The notes under the pieces were generated by a model, which saw only the letters and a program-made list of their open reading frames with translations, was not told where the DNA came from and searched no databases. The position numbers and the translations under genes are program-made. A stretch of 35,094 nucleotides of DNA from Candidatus Omnitrophota bacterium (lineage in GTDB: Bacteria; Omnitrophota; Gorgyraeia; Pluralincolimonadales; Pluralincolimonadaceae). Positions 16,263 to 23,905 of the stretch are shown here, piece by piece (positions within the stretch are counted from its first letter, which is position 1; each line of letters opens with the position of its first letter). The DNA lies in NCBI GenBank assembly GCA_017992785.1, contig JAGONY010000008.1, positions 1 through 35,094 of the forward strand. The letters are read 5' to 3'.

Positions 16263-17321
16263 TCATTTTTCAAATAAATCCTTAGAAAAATATATTATTG
16301 CGTCAAATCGTCTTTCAGGACTTAAGTATTTCTGGCCTCCCCCTAGAATAATTTCCTTAATTTGATTCTTATGTATGGCAGGCCTTGCCAATCTATCGCA
16401 TTTCATAAAAGGAAATGTCTTATTACCAGAAATTGCAAACTCCTTGTCGGTCTGGTTTCCCAAGCTCATTCCGTCATAAATCGGCTTTTGGTATACTTTA
16501 CCGGTTCTCGATATCTCAAAAAGGAATCGTGCTAATCGGGCAGCGGCCCGCTGATGTCTACTTATATTTGGCGACTCGTTATTAATCGCGGAATTCATAA
16601 ATAATTGTGTCAACGCAAAATTACTCCATACAAATATATCAAGACAGTTATCTGCAAGATTCGGAGATTTTCCTATCGTCTTCCAAACTGGCTGCATTAG
16701 TAAAGGCTGCTCATAATTCCTATATTTAGAAATAAACGTCTCTAGTGCTCTTAGAATGCTTGGCATTTTATTGAGAATTTCATCCTCATTATCCCATGCC
16801 CGTACTGTTAAACAGGAAGGTTCAAATATATCCCGAATCTGACTAAAATATTTCCTAAGTGAATACGCCATGCTTAAAGCCATATAACGCATCGTAGGAG
16901 AACGAATGACAATTTCACATCCATATTCATCTTCTGACAATCCTTCGGTGGTATTATCGGGAAGAGTTGTTAATTTTATTTCGAGAGGCTGAATATATTT
17001 TTCCGTTTGAACATTTCTTATTATCAAATCTATTGTTTCAAGTTCATCATGAACAAAACAATTAAAAGGTTCATAGCGTGATTCAAATGAAAAATAAAGC
17101 TTTTCATTGGGAAGGCTCGTATTGAACATTTCACCTATGCTAATGCTATCATGATATATCTCTCTTCTCCTATTAAGCCTTAAATACACGGCGGGAATTT
17201 TCAAGGAACGCATAAAACAAGCCAATGCAACTGGAAAGGCGGAATTGAACTGATTCTTGCCCCAATAATACGAGTCACTAAAATCGCGGTTTGAGTGACA
17301 TATTCCATAAAGCGACGGCAT
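16263..17321 (-). CDS. HindVP-like type II restriction endonuclease
   Basis: The N-terminus MPSLYGICHSNRDFSDSYYW and the WGKNQFNSAFPVALACFM stretch match what I know of the HindVP restriction endonuclease family (RE_HindVP). A PD-(D/E)xK-like core is visible, with D98 in ETIDLII, then E114 and K116 in QPLEIKLTTLPDNTT. The length of 352 aa fits. The next gene is a C5-methyltransferase, which completes a type II system. It has its own promoter (17374-17402) and an AGGTGG ribosome binding site. Unusually, the nuclease precedes the methyltransferase in the transcript. The family call is from memory of the motifs. Confidence 0.78.
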   Translation of the reverse strand: MPSLYGICHSNRDFSDSYYWGKNQFNSAFPVALACFMRSLKIPAVYLRLNRRREIYHDSISIGEMFNTSLPNEKLYFSFESRYEPFNCFVHDELETIDLIIRNVQTEKYIQPLEIKLTTLPDNTTEGLSEDEYGCEIVIRSPTMRYMALSMAYSLRKYFSQIRDIFEPSCLTVRAWDNEDEILNKMPSILRALETFISKYRNYEQPLLMQPVWKTIGKSPNLADNCLDIFVWSNFALTQLFMNSAINNESPNISRHQRAAARLARFLFEISRTGKVYQKPIYDGMSLGNQTDKEFAISGNKTFPFMKCDRLARPAIHKNQIKEIILGGGQKYLSPERRFDAIIYFSKDLFEK

Positions 17322-17373
17322 AGAACCACCTCTTTGGGACGCTTAATAGTATTTCTTTCGTAATATATTGTAT

Positions 17374-17402
17374 ATGATAACGCTTCTCGGATAAAGATTC
17401 AA
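17374..17402 (-). promoter_or_regulatory. promoter candidate for the restriction-modification operon
   Basis: TTGAAT (17402-17397), a 17-bp spacer and TATCAT (17379-17374) lie on the minus strand, in the 133-bp gap upstream of the HindVP-like gene. Nothing else was identified in that gap. Confidence 0.55.
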
Positions 17403-17454
17403 CTGTTAACATGAATACATAAATACGTATCCCTGCTATGTCTCATTGCATGCT

Positions 17455-18480
17455 CTAAGTATAATGCTTGATTCTATCGCGTAAACCGCCTTCCATCCCC
17501 TGTGGGACATTTGCTTTAACCCATTCTTCTGCCCATTTCTTGAACTTATCGGGTCCTAGTAAGCTACAGAGCATTAGCTCATGCAAAAACAATGTACCGC
17601 TCGCTATTCTACAGAAACAGCCACGCACAATTCTCGAGCTTTCTTTATCTTGAGGCCCTTCCGTAAACATGTTCGAATCTTCATAATTTGTCTTTATTCT
17701 AAGACGATATAAATAATCCATTAATGTATAAGGACGTAGGCTATCGAAGATTTTGTTTTTTTCTTCCTCTGTCAGCTGTGGCAATGGAAACTTGGGATTT
17801 TTTCTCTGTTTTCTCCCGTTTGATATGCGGATAGTCTCCTTCTTTTTCCATTCATTTCGGTTTTGGCGTCTTTTTTCTTCGCGTTTATCTTTTATTCGAT
17901 CTGCCAAATAATCTAAACGAGTGGTTTTAAGCGACTTTATGGCGATACTCCAAGCTTGCTCTTTACTAAAAGTCGCCCAAGGGTGAATATCTAAATCTAT
18001 CTTTACCTCATCTGAAATATTTATTGGACCTTTATGTGAAAAAGCAAGAGACCACGGCGGAAGAATAATAGGCCTTTCTGCCCACAAAGCGCAGAATGCT
18101 GATTGAGTTTTTGGATGGCTATCTGGACGCAACTGACCCTTTGCAACGAGAAGCGCTTGTGTACAATGATAGAACACATAATAGGTTTGAATACAATTCC
18201 AATTATTAGATATGCGAATAAGCTCGTCTTCGGATATAAAATGCATAGAAGATATAATAAGAAATTCGGTTCCCCATGCGTTATACATGCTTCTTCGAAT
18301 TTGATCTTCATCCCGAAGGAATTTGTTACTTCCTGGTAATACGCCTGGCGTAATAATTCGAGATTTTAAATCCGAATAGAAACACTCCGTATTATGCGAT
18401 ATTTTTCCTTTCAGAAGATAATCAAATGCAAGCAAATAGTGCGAATGAGTAAGAAATGACTCCTTCGGAGGACTTAACAT
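17455..18480 (-). CDS. conserved hypothetical protein, possibly HEPN-like
   Basis: I do not recognise a named family. The 341-aa protein is soluble, with no signal peptide. The segment ~93-130 (WNCIQTYYVFYHCTQALLVA, then KGQLRPDSHPKT) has the helical YY-x-FYHxxQALL pattern followed by RxxxH, which resembles HEPN-fold proteins. A highly basic linker (~200-235; KREEKRRQNRNEWKKK) follows. The C-terminal helices contain YTLMDYLYRLRIKTNYED, also HEPN-like in style. HEPN proteins are often RNases in toxin or abortive-infection systems. The ATG at 18480 has AAGGA 6 bases upstream. It lies directly upstream of the restriction genes and shares their AT-rich composition. A defence role is inferred from context only. 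Confidence 0.6.
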   Translation of the reverse strand: MLSPPKESFLTHSHYLLAFDYLLKGKISHNTECFYSDLKSRIITPGVLPGSNKFLRDEDQIRRSMYNAWGTEFLIISSMHFISEDELIRISNNWNCIQTYYVFYHCTQALLVAKGQLRPDSHPKTQSAFCALWAERPIILPPWSLAFSHKGPINISDEVKIDLDIHPWATFSKEQAWSIAIKSLKTTRLDYLADRIKDKREEKRRQNRNEWKKKETIRISNGRKQRKNPKFPLPQLTEEEKNKIFDSLRPYTLMDYLYRLRIKTNYEDSNMFTEGPQDKESSRIVRGCFCRIASGTLFLHELMLCSLLGPDKFKKWAEEWVKANVPQGMEGGLRDRIKHYT

Positions 18481-18525
18481 ATGATTCCTTGATAAGTTAT
18501 TTAACGCGCTGTAGGTACGTTATGT

Positions 18526-19047
18526 TCATACTGCTTTCTTGTCATATATGCTATCATAAACTCGCAGGTCCTTCGCCGAGAAAAGAATAAAACTGATTTT
18601 CTTTAAAGCATTTGGATTTTGAACTACGAATTCCCGCGCGGCCTTCATCGCTATCGGGGCGGCCAGCTCCTTCGGGAAACGGTATGCCCCCGTCGAGATA
18701 GATGGGAACGCGATGGACTTAATGCCGTGTTTCTTGGCAAGCTCGAGGGAATTTCGGTAGCAGGAAGCGAGCAGCTCCGGCTCTTTGTGCTTACCGTCGC
18801 GCCAGACAGGCCCGACGGTATGGATGACGTATTTTGCCGGGAGGTTGTAGCCCTTCGTTATCTTCGCGCCGCCGGTCTCGCAGCCCCCGAGCGCCGCGCA
18901 TTCGGCGAGCAGTTTCGGCCCTGCCGCTCGGTGGATCGCGCCGTCAACTCCCCCGCCGCCGAGGAGCGTCTTATTCGCGGCGTTGACTATGGCATCGACC
19001 GCAAGCGTAGTGATGTCCGCCTGTACTGTCTCTATCTTAGTGCCCAT
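18526..19047 (-). CDS. macro domain protein, O-acetyl-ADP-ribose deacetylase-like (YmdB-type)
   Basis: The 173-aa protein is a single macro domain. It starts [20 protein letters not shown], followed by the [19 protein letters not shown]-ribose loop. Later come [10 protein letters not shown] and the second phosphate loop, [12 protein letters not shown]. Close relatives remove the acetyl group from O-acetyl-ADP-ribose or remove ADP-ribose from proteins. The catalytic-type [18 protein letters not shown] pattern favours an active YmdB-like hydrolase. It is coupled to the upstream flavoprotein by a TGATG 1-bp overlap. The GC-rich composition resembles the chromosome rather than the island. Confidence 0.93.
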   Translation of the reverse strand: MGTKIETVQADITTLAVDAIVNAANKTLLGGGGVDGAIHRAAGPKLLAECAALGGCETGGAKITKGYNLPAKYVIHTVGPVWRDGKHKEPELLASCYRNSLELAKKHGIKSIAFPSISTGAYRFPKELAAPIAMKAAREFVVQNPNALKKISFILFSAKDLRVYDSIYDKKAV

Positions 19048-19640
19048 CAGGCGGCCAGCTTCTTCCCGAAAAGGCGGGCTTTCCTGGCATGCATGGGGTT
19101 GAGTTGTTGCTTGGGCTTCTGCGCCGTAAGGCCCATAAAGAGCACGCCTATCGTTCTCGCCCCGAAAACTTCGGCGGTAAGCTTAAGCAGGAATACCGCG
19201 TTAGACGAGCTGCGGGAGAATGCCGCGGGAGCTGCCGTGCCCGTTATGACTACCGCGCGTTTATTCTTCTTGCGGTCCCTCAGGACGGGGGCGCGTCCTT
19301 CCCACGGCCAATAGGCATAGGGCAGGAGCCTTTCGATGAACCTCTTCATTAGCGCTGTCACGGTATAATCGTTGACCGGCGAGGCGAACACAAACGCATC
19401 CGATCCCTCGATCTCGTCGAGGACCGCATCCATGTCATCGCGGATGGGGCATTCGCCGCGCTTAATGCCCGGCTTCTGTGTGCAAGCCCGGCAATTCGTG
19501 CAGAACTCGATATGCTTATCCAGCAGGTATACCTTGGATACATCGGCGCCCGCGTCCTTTGCGGAAGCCAGGACTTCGTCGACTGCGGTATCCGTGATAC
19601 CGCCCTTACGGTAGGTCCCTACGATGGCGGTCACCTTCAT
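19047..19640 (-). CDS. NADPH-dependent FMN reductase / iron-sulfur flavoprotein family
   Basis: A flavodoxin-like fold begins [20 protein letters not shown], where the phosphate loop [10 protein letters not shown] binds [14 protein letters not shown] followed by GECPIRDDM gives C-x2-C-x2-C-x10-C, close to the compact cysteine motif of iron-sulfur flavoproteins, though the last gap is longer than usual. [20 protein letters not shown] is the second FMN-contacting segment. I use the ATG at 19640 because the alternative GTG at 19673 would add 11 residues before the beta strand. The substrate is unknown. It sits between rng and the macro-domain gene and probably shares their transcript. Confidence 0.85.
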   Translation of the reverse strand: MKVTAIVGTYRKGGITDTAVDEVLASAKDAGADVSKVYLLDKHIEFCTNCRACTQKPGIKRGECPIRDDMDAVLDEIEGSDAFVFASPVNDYTVTALMKRFIERLLPYAYWPWEGRAPVLRDRKKNKRAVVITGTAAPAAFSRSSSNAVFLLKLTAEVFGARTIGVLFMGLTAQKPKQQLNPMHARKARLFGKKLAA

Positions 19641-19673
19641 AGTAGCCTGTCCCTTTTTGCTGCGAAGCGTCAC

Positions 19674-21170
19674 CTATATGAGCTTTATGTCCTCGACATG
19701 CAGCAGCGGGTCTGCCTTGACGATTATCTTCGCGCGGAAGACGCGCTCTATCGTCTCTATCGCCGGGCGGTCCTCATTGAAGAGGCGCGAGGCGACTTCG
19801 GGGTGCGCATGGAGAACGACCTGCTTCTTCTTCGTTTCCTTCAGGTATTTCTTGACCTTGCGCAGCGCCTGGATCGAGACGGTCGATACCGATTTGATCA
19901 GTCCGCGGCCCTGGCAGTACGGGCATTCGCGGAACGACATGCTCTCGACGCTGCGGCGCATCCTCTGGCGCGTCATCTCGACGAGGCAGAGCTCCGATAG
20001 CGGCGATACGTCGGTCTTCGCCTTATCGCGCTTCAGCGCCTCTACCATCGTCTCGAAAACCTTGCGCCGGCGCGACGCCTGCATCATATCGATGAAATCT
20101 ATGACGATGATGCCCCCAAGGTCGCGCAGCCTTATCTGCCGCGCGACTTCTATCGCGGCTTCGGTGTTGACCGCGAAGGCCGTCTCCTCGAGGCTCTTCT
20201 TCGCGGTGAACTTGCCGCTGTTCACGTCTATGGCCACGAGGCCTTCGGTCGGCTCTATCACTATGTAGCCGCCGCATTTTAGCGGGACCTTCCTCTCGAA
20301 TAGTTTCTCGACGTCCTTCTCTATCATCTTCCTGTCGAACAGCGGGATATCGCCCTCGTAAAGCTCGACCTTCTGCCTTAGGTGCGGGGCGACCGCGCTG
20401 AGGAAATGCTGGACCTTCCTGTATTCGTCGCGGTTGTCTATGACGAGCTTCTCGACGTCCTCGGTAAGATAATCCCTGGCGACCCTTAACGTAAGGTCGT
20501 ATTCCTCGTGCAGCAGCGCCGGGGACGACTTGCGGGCCGCGCCTATCTTTATCTTCTTCCAGAGCCCGAGCAGGTATTTAAGGTCCCTTGAAAGCTCGCG
20601 TTTCGTCTGGCCTACGCCCGCCGTCCTTATTATGACGCCCATGTCGGCCGGCACTTCGAGGCCGCGCAATATCTCCTTAAGCCTCACGCGCTCCTTGTCG
20701 TCCGAGATGCGGCGCGATATGCCGAGATGCCTGTCGAACGGCAGCAGCACGATATAACGGCCCGGCAGGGATATGTGCGTCGTCAGGCGCGCGCCCTTTG
20801 TCCCGAACGGCTCCTTGGTCACCTGTATCAGGACTTCCTGGCCTTTCTTCAGAAGCTGGTCTATCGACTGGTGGTTCTGGCGGCCCCTCTGCTGCTGCTT
20901 CTTCTCCTCCTCTTCCTTGTCGAGCGCTTCGAAATCCATGCCGAGGCCTACTACATCGGCCAGGTACAGGTAACCGTTCTTCTCGAGGCCTAAGCTCACG
21001 AACGCGGCTTTTACCGCCGGGACGACCGAGCTTACCCTGCCCTTATATACATTGCCGACGACCCTCTTCTCCCCGAACCTTTCCACGGAGAATTCCTCGA
21101 GCACCTTGTTCTCGAGCACCGCGAGCCTTTTTTCCTGCGGCTCGATGTTGATCAATATCTCTTTGTTCAT
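19674..21170 (-). CDS. rng: ribonuclease G (RNase E/G family)
   Basis: This is a single-strand-specific endoribonuclease for rRNA and mRNA processing. It opens MNKEILINIEPQEKRLAVLE, then an S1 domain (GNVYKGRVSSVVPAVKAAFV and the rest of ~37-130) with an inserted basic stretch, KKQQQRGRQNHQS. The catalytic region carries the two metal-binding aspartate segments, GLVAIDVNSGKFT and GGIIVIDFIDM. ECPYCQGRG is the zinc-link. At 498 aa it has RNase G length, with no C-terminal RNase E scaffold. It overlaps the DUF2344 gene by one base. In many genomes rng is directly followed by rplU; here about 5.1 kb separates them. Confidence 0.95.
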   Translation of the reverse strand: MNKEILINIEPQEKRLAVLENKVLEEFSVERFGEKRVVGNVYKGRVSSVVPAVKAAFVSLGLEKNGYLYLADVVGLGMDFEALDKEEEEKKQQQRGRQNHQSIDQLLKKGQEVLIQVTKEPFGTKGARLTTHISLPGRYIVLLPFDRHLGISRRISDDKERVRLKEILRGLEVPADMGVIIRTAGVGQTKRELSRDLKYLLGLWKKIKIGAARKSSPALLHEEYDLTLRVARDYLTEDVEKLVIDNRDEYRKVQHFLSAVAPHLRQKVELYEGDIPLFDRKMIEKDVEKLFERKVPLKCGGYIVIEPTEGLVAIDVNSGKFTAKKSLEETAFAVNTEAAIEVARQIRLRDLGGIIVIDFIDMMQASRRRKVFETMVEALKRDKAKTDVSPLSELCLVEMTRQRMRRSVESMSFRECPYCQGRGLIKSVSTVSIQALRKVKKYLKETKKKQVVLHAHPEVASRLFNEDRPAIETIERVFRAKIIVKADPLLHVEDIKLI

Positions 21171-21490
21171 TAATTTATTTCCTCTATATGTTTGATAATT
21201 ACACCTTCAGGCAATTGTGCCTGTAACCTTTTCCCGAAATCCTCCGGAGAGATCGCGGCGGCGCCGACCTGGAACGACGCTTCCTCGGCCTCGCTCTCGA
21301 CTCCCAGCTTTAATGCCCTCTTGAAGCTTATTTTTGGACGGGGGCTGAAACCCTGCGACATGACGAGCGGAAGGTCCGCCCTGCGCGCGGCGCGATGGAA
21401 CAACCTTTGCAGGTCAAGATGGGATATGAATATCATGCGGCCTTTCTTCGCGAACGTTATGCGAAAGGCCCTGCGGATATCATTGGCCAC
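21170..21490 (-). CDS. DUF2344 (TIGR03936) protein, half length
   Basis: The core ITFAKKGRMIFISHLDLQRL, followed by RAARRADLPLVMSQGFSPRP and KISFKRALKLGVESEAEE, is the classic N-terminal part of DUF2344. This family usually accompanies a TIGR03960 radical SAM protein, or is fused to it, in front of rng. Full-length members are about 200 aa; this one is 106 aa and stops after a QLPEGVIIKHIEEIN segment. No radical SAM gene is present. The start is a GTG at 21490, overlapping the end of the upstream gene by 11 bp. The stop is clean and shares a base with the rng start, so this looks like a stable short form rather than recent decay. The function is unknown. Confidence 0.85.
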   Translation of the reverse strand: MANDIRRAFRITFAKKGRMIFISHLDLQRLFHRAARRADLPLVMSQGFSPRPKISFKRALKLGVESEAEEASFQVGAAAISPEDFGKRLQAQLPEGVIIKHIEEIN

Positions 21491-21767
21491 TTTCTATCTG
21501 GTCCCTTGTGTCCTTGACATCCCTCTTCATATCGGCGATCTCCCTGCGCAGTTCTGCAAGCGCCTTGAGTATCGCCATATTCTCCCTGTGCAGGACGCGT
21601 GTAGTGTCCCTTACGAGCAGATCCGTTCCCTTGACCGCCTCGGAACCCCTTACCTGCGCGGCGTTCGAATAGTCGCTGTCAAAGTCGGCCGTATCTATAT
21701 CGGCGGCGCCGGCACAAAAAGGCGACGCGATGAAAACGGCCATAATAAGGTATTTAAATGCTCTCAC
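21480..21767 (-). CDS. hypothetical exported coiled-coil protein
   Basis: This is a 95-aa protein with no recognised family. A signal peptide (MRAFKYLIMAVFIASPFCAGA, cleavage near AGA-AD) is followed by an acidic stretch. The C-terminal half (about 50-95) is a heptad-like amphipathic helix, VLHRENMAILKALAELRREI onward, suggesting a coiled coil. It starts with GTG at 21767; TAAGGAGG, which includes the pilQ stop codon, lies 5 bases before it, so it is strongly coupled to pilQ. A periplasmic accessory of the secretin, such as a pilotin-like or peptidoglycan-proximal factor, is conceivable but unproven. Confidence 0.75.
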   Translation of the reverse strand: MRAFKYLIMAVFIASPFCAGAADIDTADFDSDYSNAAQVRGSEAVKGTDLLVRDTTRVLHRENMAILKALAELRREIADMKRDVKDTRDQIESGQ

Positions 21768-21777
21768 TCTCTCCTCC

Positions 21778-23553
21778 TTACCTCGAGTTCAAATATCCGC
21801 TGTTCCCCTTCTTGGGCTTGCTGAACCCCTCAACCTTTATATTCTCTTCTTTCTTTTCCGTATTTCCTTTTTTCTCCTTCTTCTTTATCCCTTCCTTCGC
21901 CGCCGGCGGCGTCACGTTCGCCTGGCCCGCGTCAAGCGCCTGCTTGACCATGGCCATCTCCTGCTCGGTAAGCTCGCCCGGCTTTATCACGCGCGCGGTG
22001 ATGAATATGAGGAGGTCGATCTTTTCGACGTCATCCGTGGTCCTCGTGAAGAGCGCGCCGATGACCGGGATGTCGCTGAGCAGCGGCACGCCGATCTTGC
22101 CCTTCGACTTCACGTCCTTCAGCAGGCCTCCGATGACTATCGTTTCGCCGTCCATCATGAGGACCTGCGTTTCGGCTTCCCTCGTCACGAGTATCGGGTA
22201 GTCGTTAGCGCTTACGGTCTCCGTGAACGACGATATGACCGGATGGACGATCATGTTGATGTACTTTTCGTCGCCGCTTATCTGCGGCACCACGTAAAGC
22301 TGGATACCTATATCCTGGTAATACGCGAGGTTTATCGTCGCATTGCCGGCGGTACCGGATATCTGCGTCTCGATTATAGGGTATTTCTGCCCGATCAGTA
22401 TCAGCGCTTCCTGGCCCGATAGCGTCAGTATCTTCGGCGCCGAAAGCGTGTTGGTCCTTACGTCCTCTTCAAGCGCGTGGACCATCAGTTCCATGTTCCT
22501 TCCCATCAGCCTCTCGAACAATATCTCGATGCCCGCGTTGTTCGTGGTCAAGCCCGCAGCCATCGGGACAAAATTTGCCGGGTCGAAACCGTTTTCGTCG
22601 CCGACCTCCGTCTGCGAATAATTGCGGCCTGTCATGACGCCCTTATGGTGCCCGCTTCCGACATTCACAGGGCCCAAAAGATCTCCGGCGGCGTCAGTCC
22701 TGCCCGCATGCGTCTGGAGCCTGTTGCCGGTGCTGAACTCCACGCCGAGGTCCTTAAGTACATTCCTGTTCACCTCCATTATCCTCGCCTCTATGAGGAC
22801 CTGGTTCGGTTTCAGGTCTATCTCGGCCAATATCTTTGTTATCCTGTCCAGCGAACTCGGCGTATCGGTAATTATCAGGGAATGCGACCTCGCGTTCTCC
22901 CTCTCCCTGCGCTCCTTGCCCTGTTCGGCATCCTGGCCTCCGGCTACAGGGACGCCGACCTTCCATCCCTTCTGCCCGGTAATCTCGAGCACCGATATCT
23001 TCCCCTGCGGGGAGAGCTGCGGCTCGAGCATCTTCTTCGCGTCGACCGCGTCGAGGAACTGCAGCGAGAATACCCGGCTCGTGACGCCTTCTATCTCGGT
23101 AAGCTCCCTCTGCTTCTCCCTTCTCTCCTTTAGGGCATCCACGGTGGAGACCGTGATTATATTCCCGTCCCGTTCATACGCGAAACCGTATGTGTTAAGG
23201 ATAACTGCCAGCGCCTGTTCCCACGGGACGTCTACGAGGCGTATCGTAACGGTACCTATCACCTCTTTGCCCGCCACTATGTTAACGCCGCTCTTATAGG
23301 CAAGGACGCGCAGGACATTCTGGATGTCCGCGTCCTTGAAATCGAGCGTAACGTTATTCGATTTGTCCTCGGCGGCTGCCCCTTCTTCCGCCGGAACGGT
23401 CACGACGGGGACGACCTCCTCATCAACGGGGGCTATGGCTTCTTCTGCCGGTGCGACGGCCCCTTGGGCCGGAGCATCCTGCCCGAAGGCCGGCGAAACC
23501 GCTGTAATGAAAATGAAACAGACCAAAAAGCATAATGGCATATTCCTGGGCAT
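21778..23553 (-). CDS. pilQ: type IV pilus secretin PilQ-like
   Basis: This is the outer-membrane channel for the pilus fibre. The order is: signal peptide 1-24; a Pro/Ala/Glu/Val-rich linker to ~65; an STN/N0 domain at ~68-125 (VTLDFKDADIQNVLRVLAYK, PWEQALAVILNTYGF); a NolW/N1 domain with FSLQFLDAVDAKKML and a later LIITDTPSSLDRI; and the secretin domain at ~240-530. The last contains PNQVLIEARIMEVNR, LSAPKILTLSGQEALILIGQ and the C-terminal GVPLLSDIPVIGALF signature. A Lys/Glu-rich tail ends the protein. There is only one N0-type domain and no AMIN domain, so at 591 aa it is shorter than proteobacterial PilQ. A perfect AGGAGG precedes the ATG. It completes the pilMNOPQ order. Confidence 0.94.
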   Translation of the reverse strand: MPRNMPLCFLVCFIFITAVSPAFGQDAPAQGAVAPAEEAIAPVDEEVVPVVTVPAEEGAAAEDKSNNVTLDFKDADIQNVLRVLAYKSGVNIVAGKEVIGTVTIRLVDVPWEQALAVILNTYGFAYERDGNIITVSTVDALKERREKQRELTEIEGVTSRVFSLQFLDAVDAKKMLEPQLSPQGKISVLEITGQKGWKVGVPVAGGQDAEQGKERRERENARSHSLIITDTPSSLDRITKILAEIDLKPNQVLIEARIMEVNRNVLKDLGVEFSTGNRLQTHAGRTDAAGDLLGPVNVGSGHHKGVMTGRNYSQTEVGDENGFDPANFVPMAAGLTTNNAGIEILFERLMGRNMELMVHALEEDVRTNTLSAPKILTLSGQEALILIGQKYPIIETQISGTAGNATINLAYYQDIGIQLYVVPQISGDEKYINMIVHPVISSFTETVSANDYPILVTREAETQVLMMDGETIVIGGLLKDVKSKGKIGVPLLSDIPVIGALFTRTTDDVEKIDLLIFITARVIKPGELTEQEMAMVKQALDAGQANVTPPAAKEGIKKKEKKGNTEKKEENIKVEGFSKPKKGNSGYLNSR

Positions 23554-23554
23554 A

Positions 23555-23905
23555 TTATTCCTCCTCGCCTCTCGTAAGCACTATATCCTCTTCGCCTCTG
23601 TTAAGGGTCACCTGATTTTTGTTTATCTTCACGACCTTATAATCTCCGAGCATATCCCCGGCCTTTACGACGCTACCGCTTATAATGGCGTAAGAATCCC
23701 TGCTGCTCGACCATACTATGCCTTCGAGGTTGAGCTGCATCGCCGCGCTTACCGGCCTCGCCTCGGGAAGTATATTTCCGTCCTTGTCGATGAGCGGCCT
23801 GAAAGGGTCCCTGTTATTGCCGGGGTCATATTTGAACGCCGCCTGCCCGAACAGCATCGGCATCGTAACCAGCATAATAAGCAGCGCGGCGGAGGCCGTC
23901 CTCAT
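23555..23905 (-). CDS. pilP: PilP-like pilus assembly lipoprotein analogue
   Basis: The 116-aa protein has an N-terminal signal sequence, then the YDPGNNRDPFRPL motif typical of PilP, and a compact beta domain (NLEGIVWSSSRDSYAIISGS, then GDMLGDYKVVKINKNQVTL). It lacks an obvious lipobox, in contrast to proteobacterial PilP. PilP bridges PilNO and the secretin periplasmic domains. The identification rests mainly on the DPFRP signature and the position between pilO and pilQ. It overlaps pilO by 4 bp. Confidence 0.82.
   Translation of the reverse strand: MRTASAALLIMLVTMPMLFGQAAFKYDPGNNRDPFRPLIDKDGNILPEARPVSAAMQLNLEGIVWSSSRDSYAIISGSVVKAGDMLGDYKVVKINKNQVTLNRGEEDIVLTRGEEE

Noticed and set aside
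15249-18480. a phage or plasmid origin for the AT-rich island
   Set aside because: No integrase, transposase, attachment-site duplication or replication gene is visible, so only an AT-rich acquired cassette can be supported.
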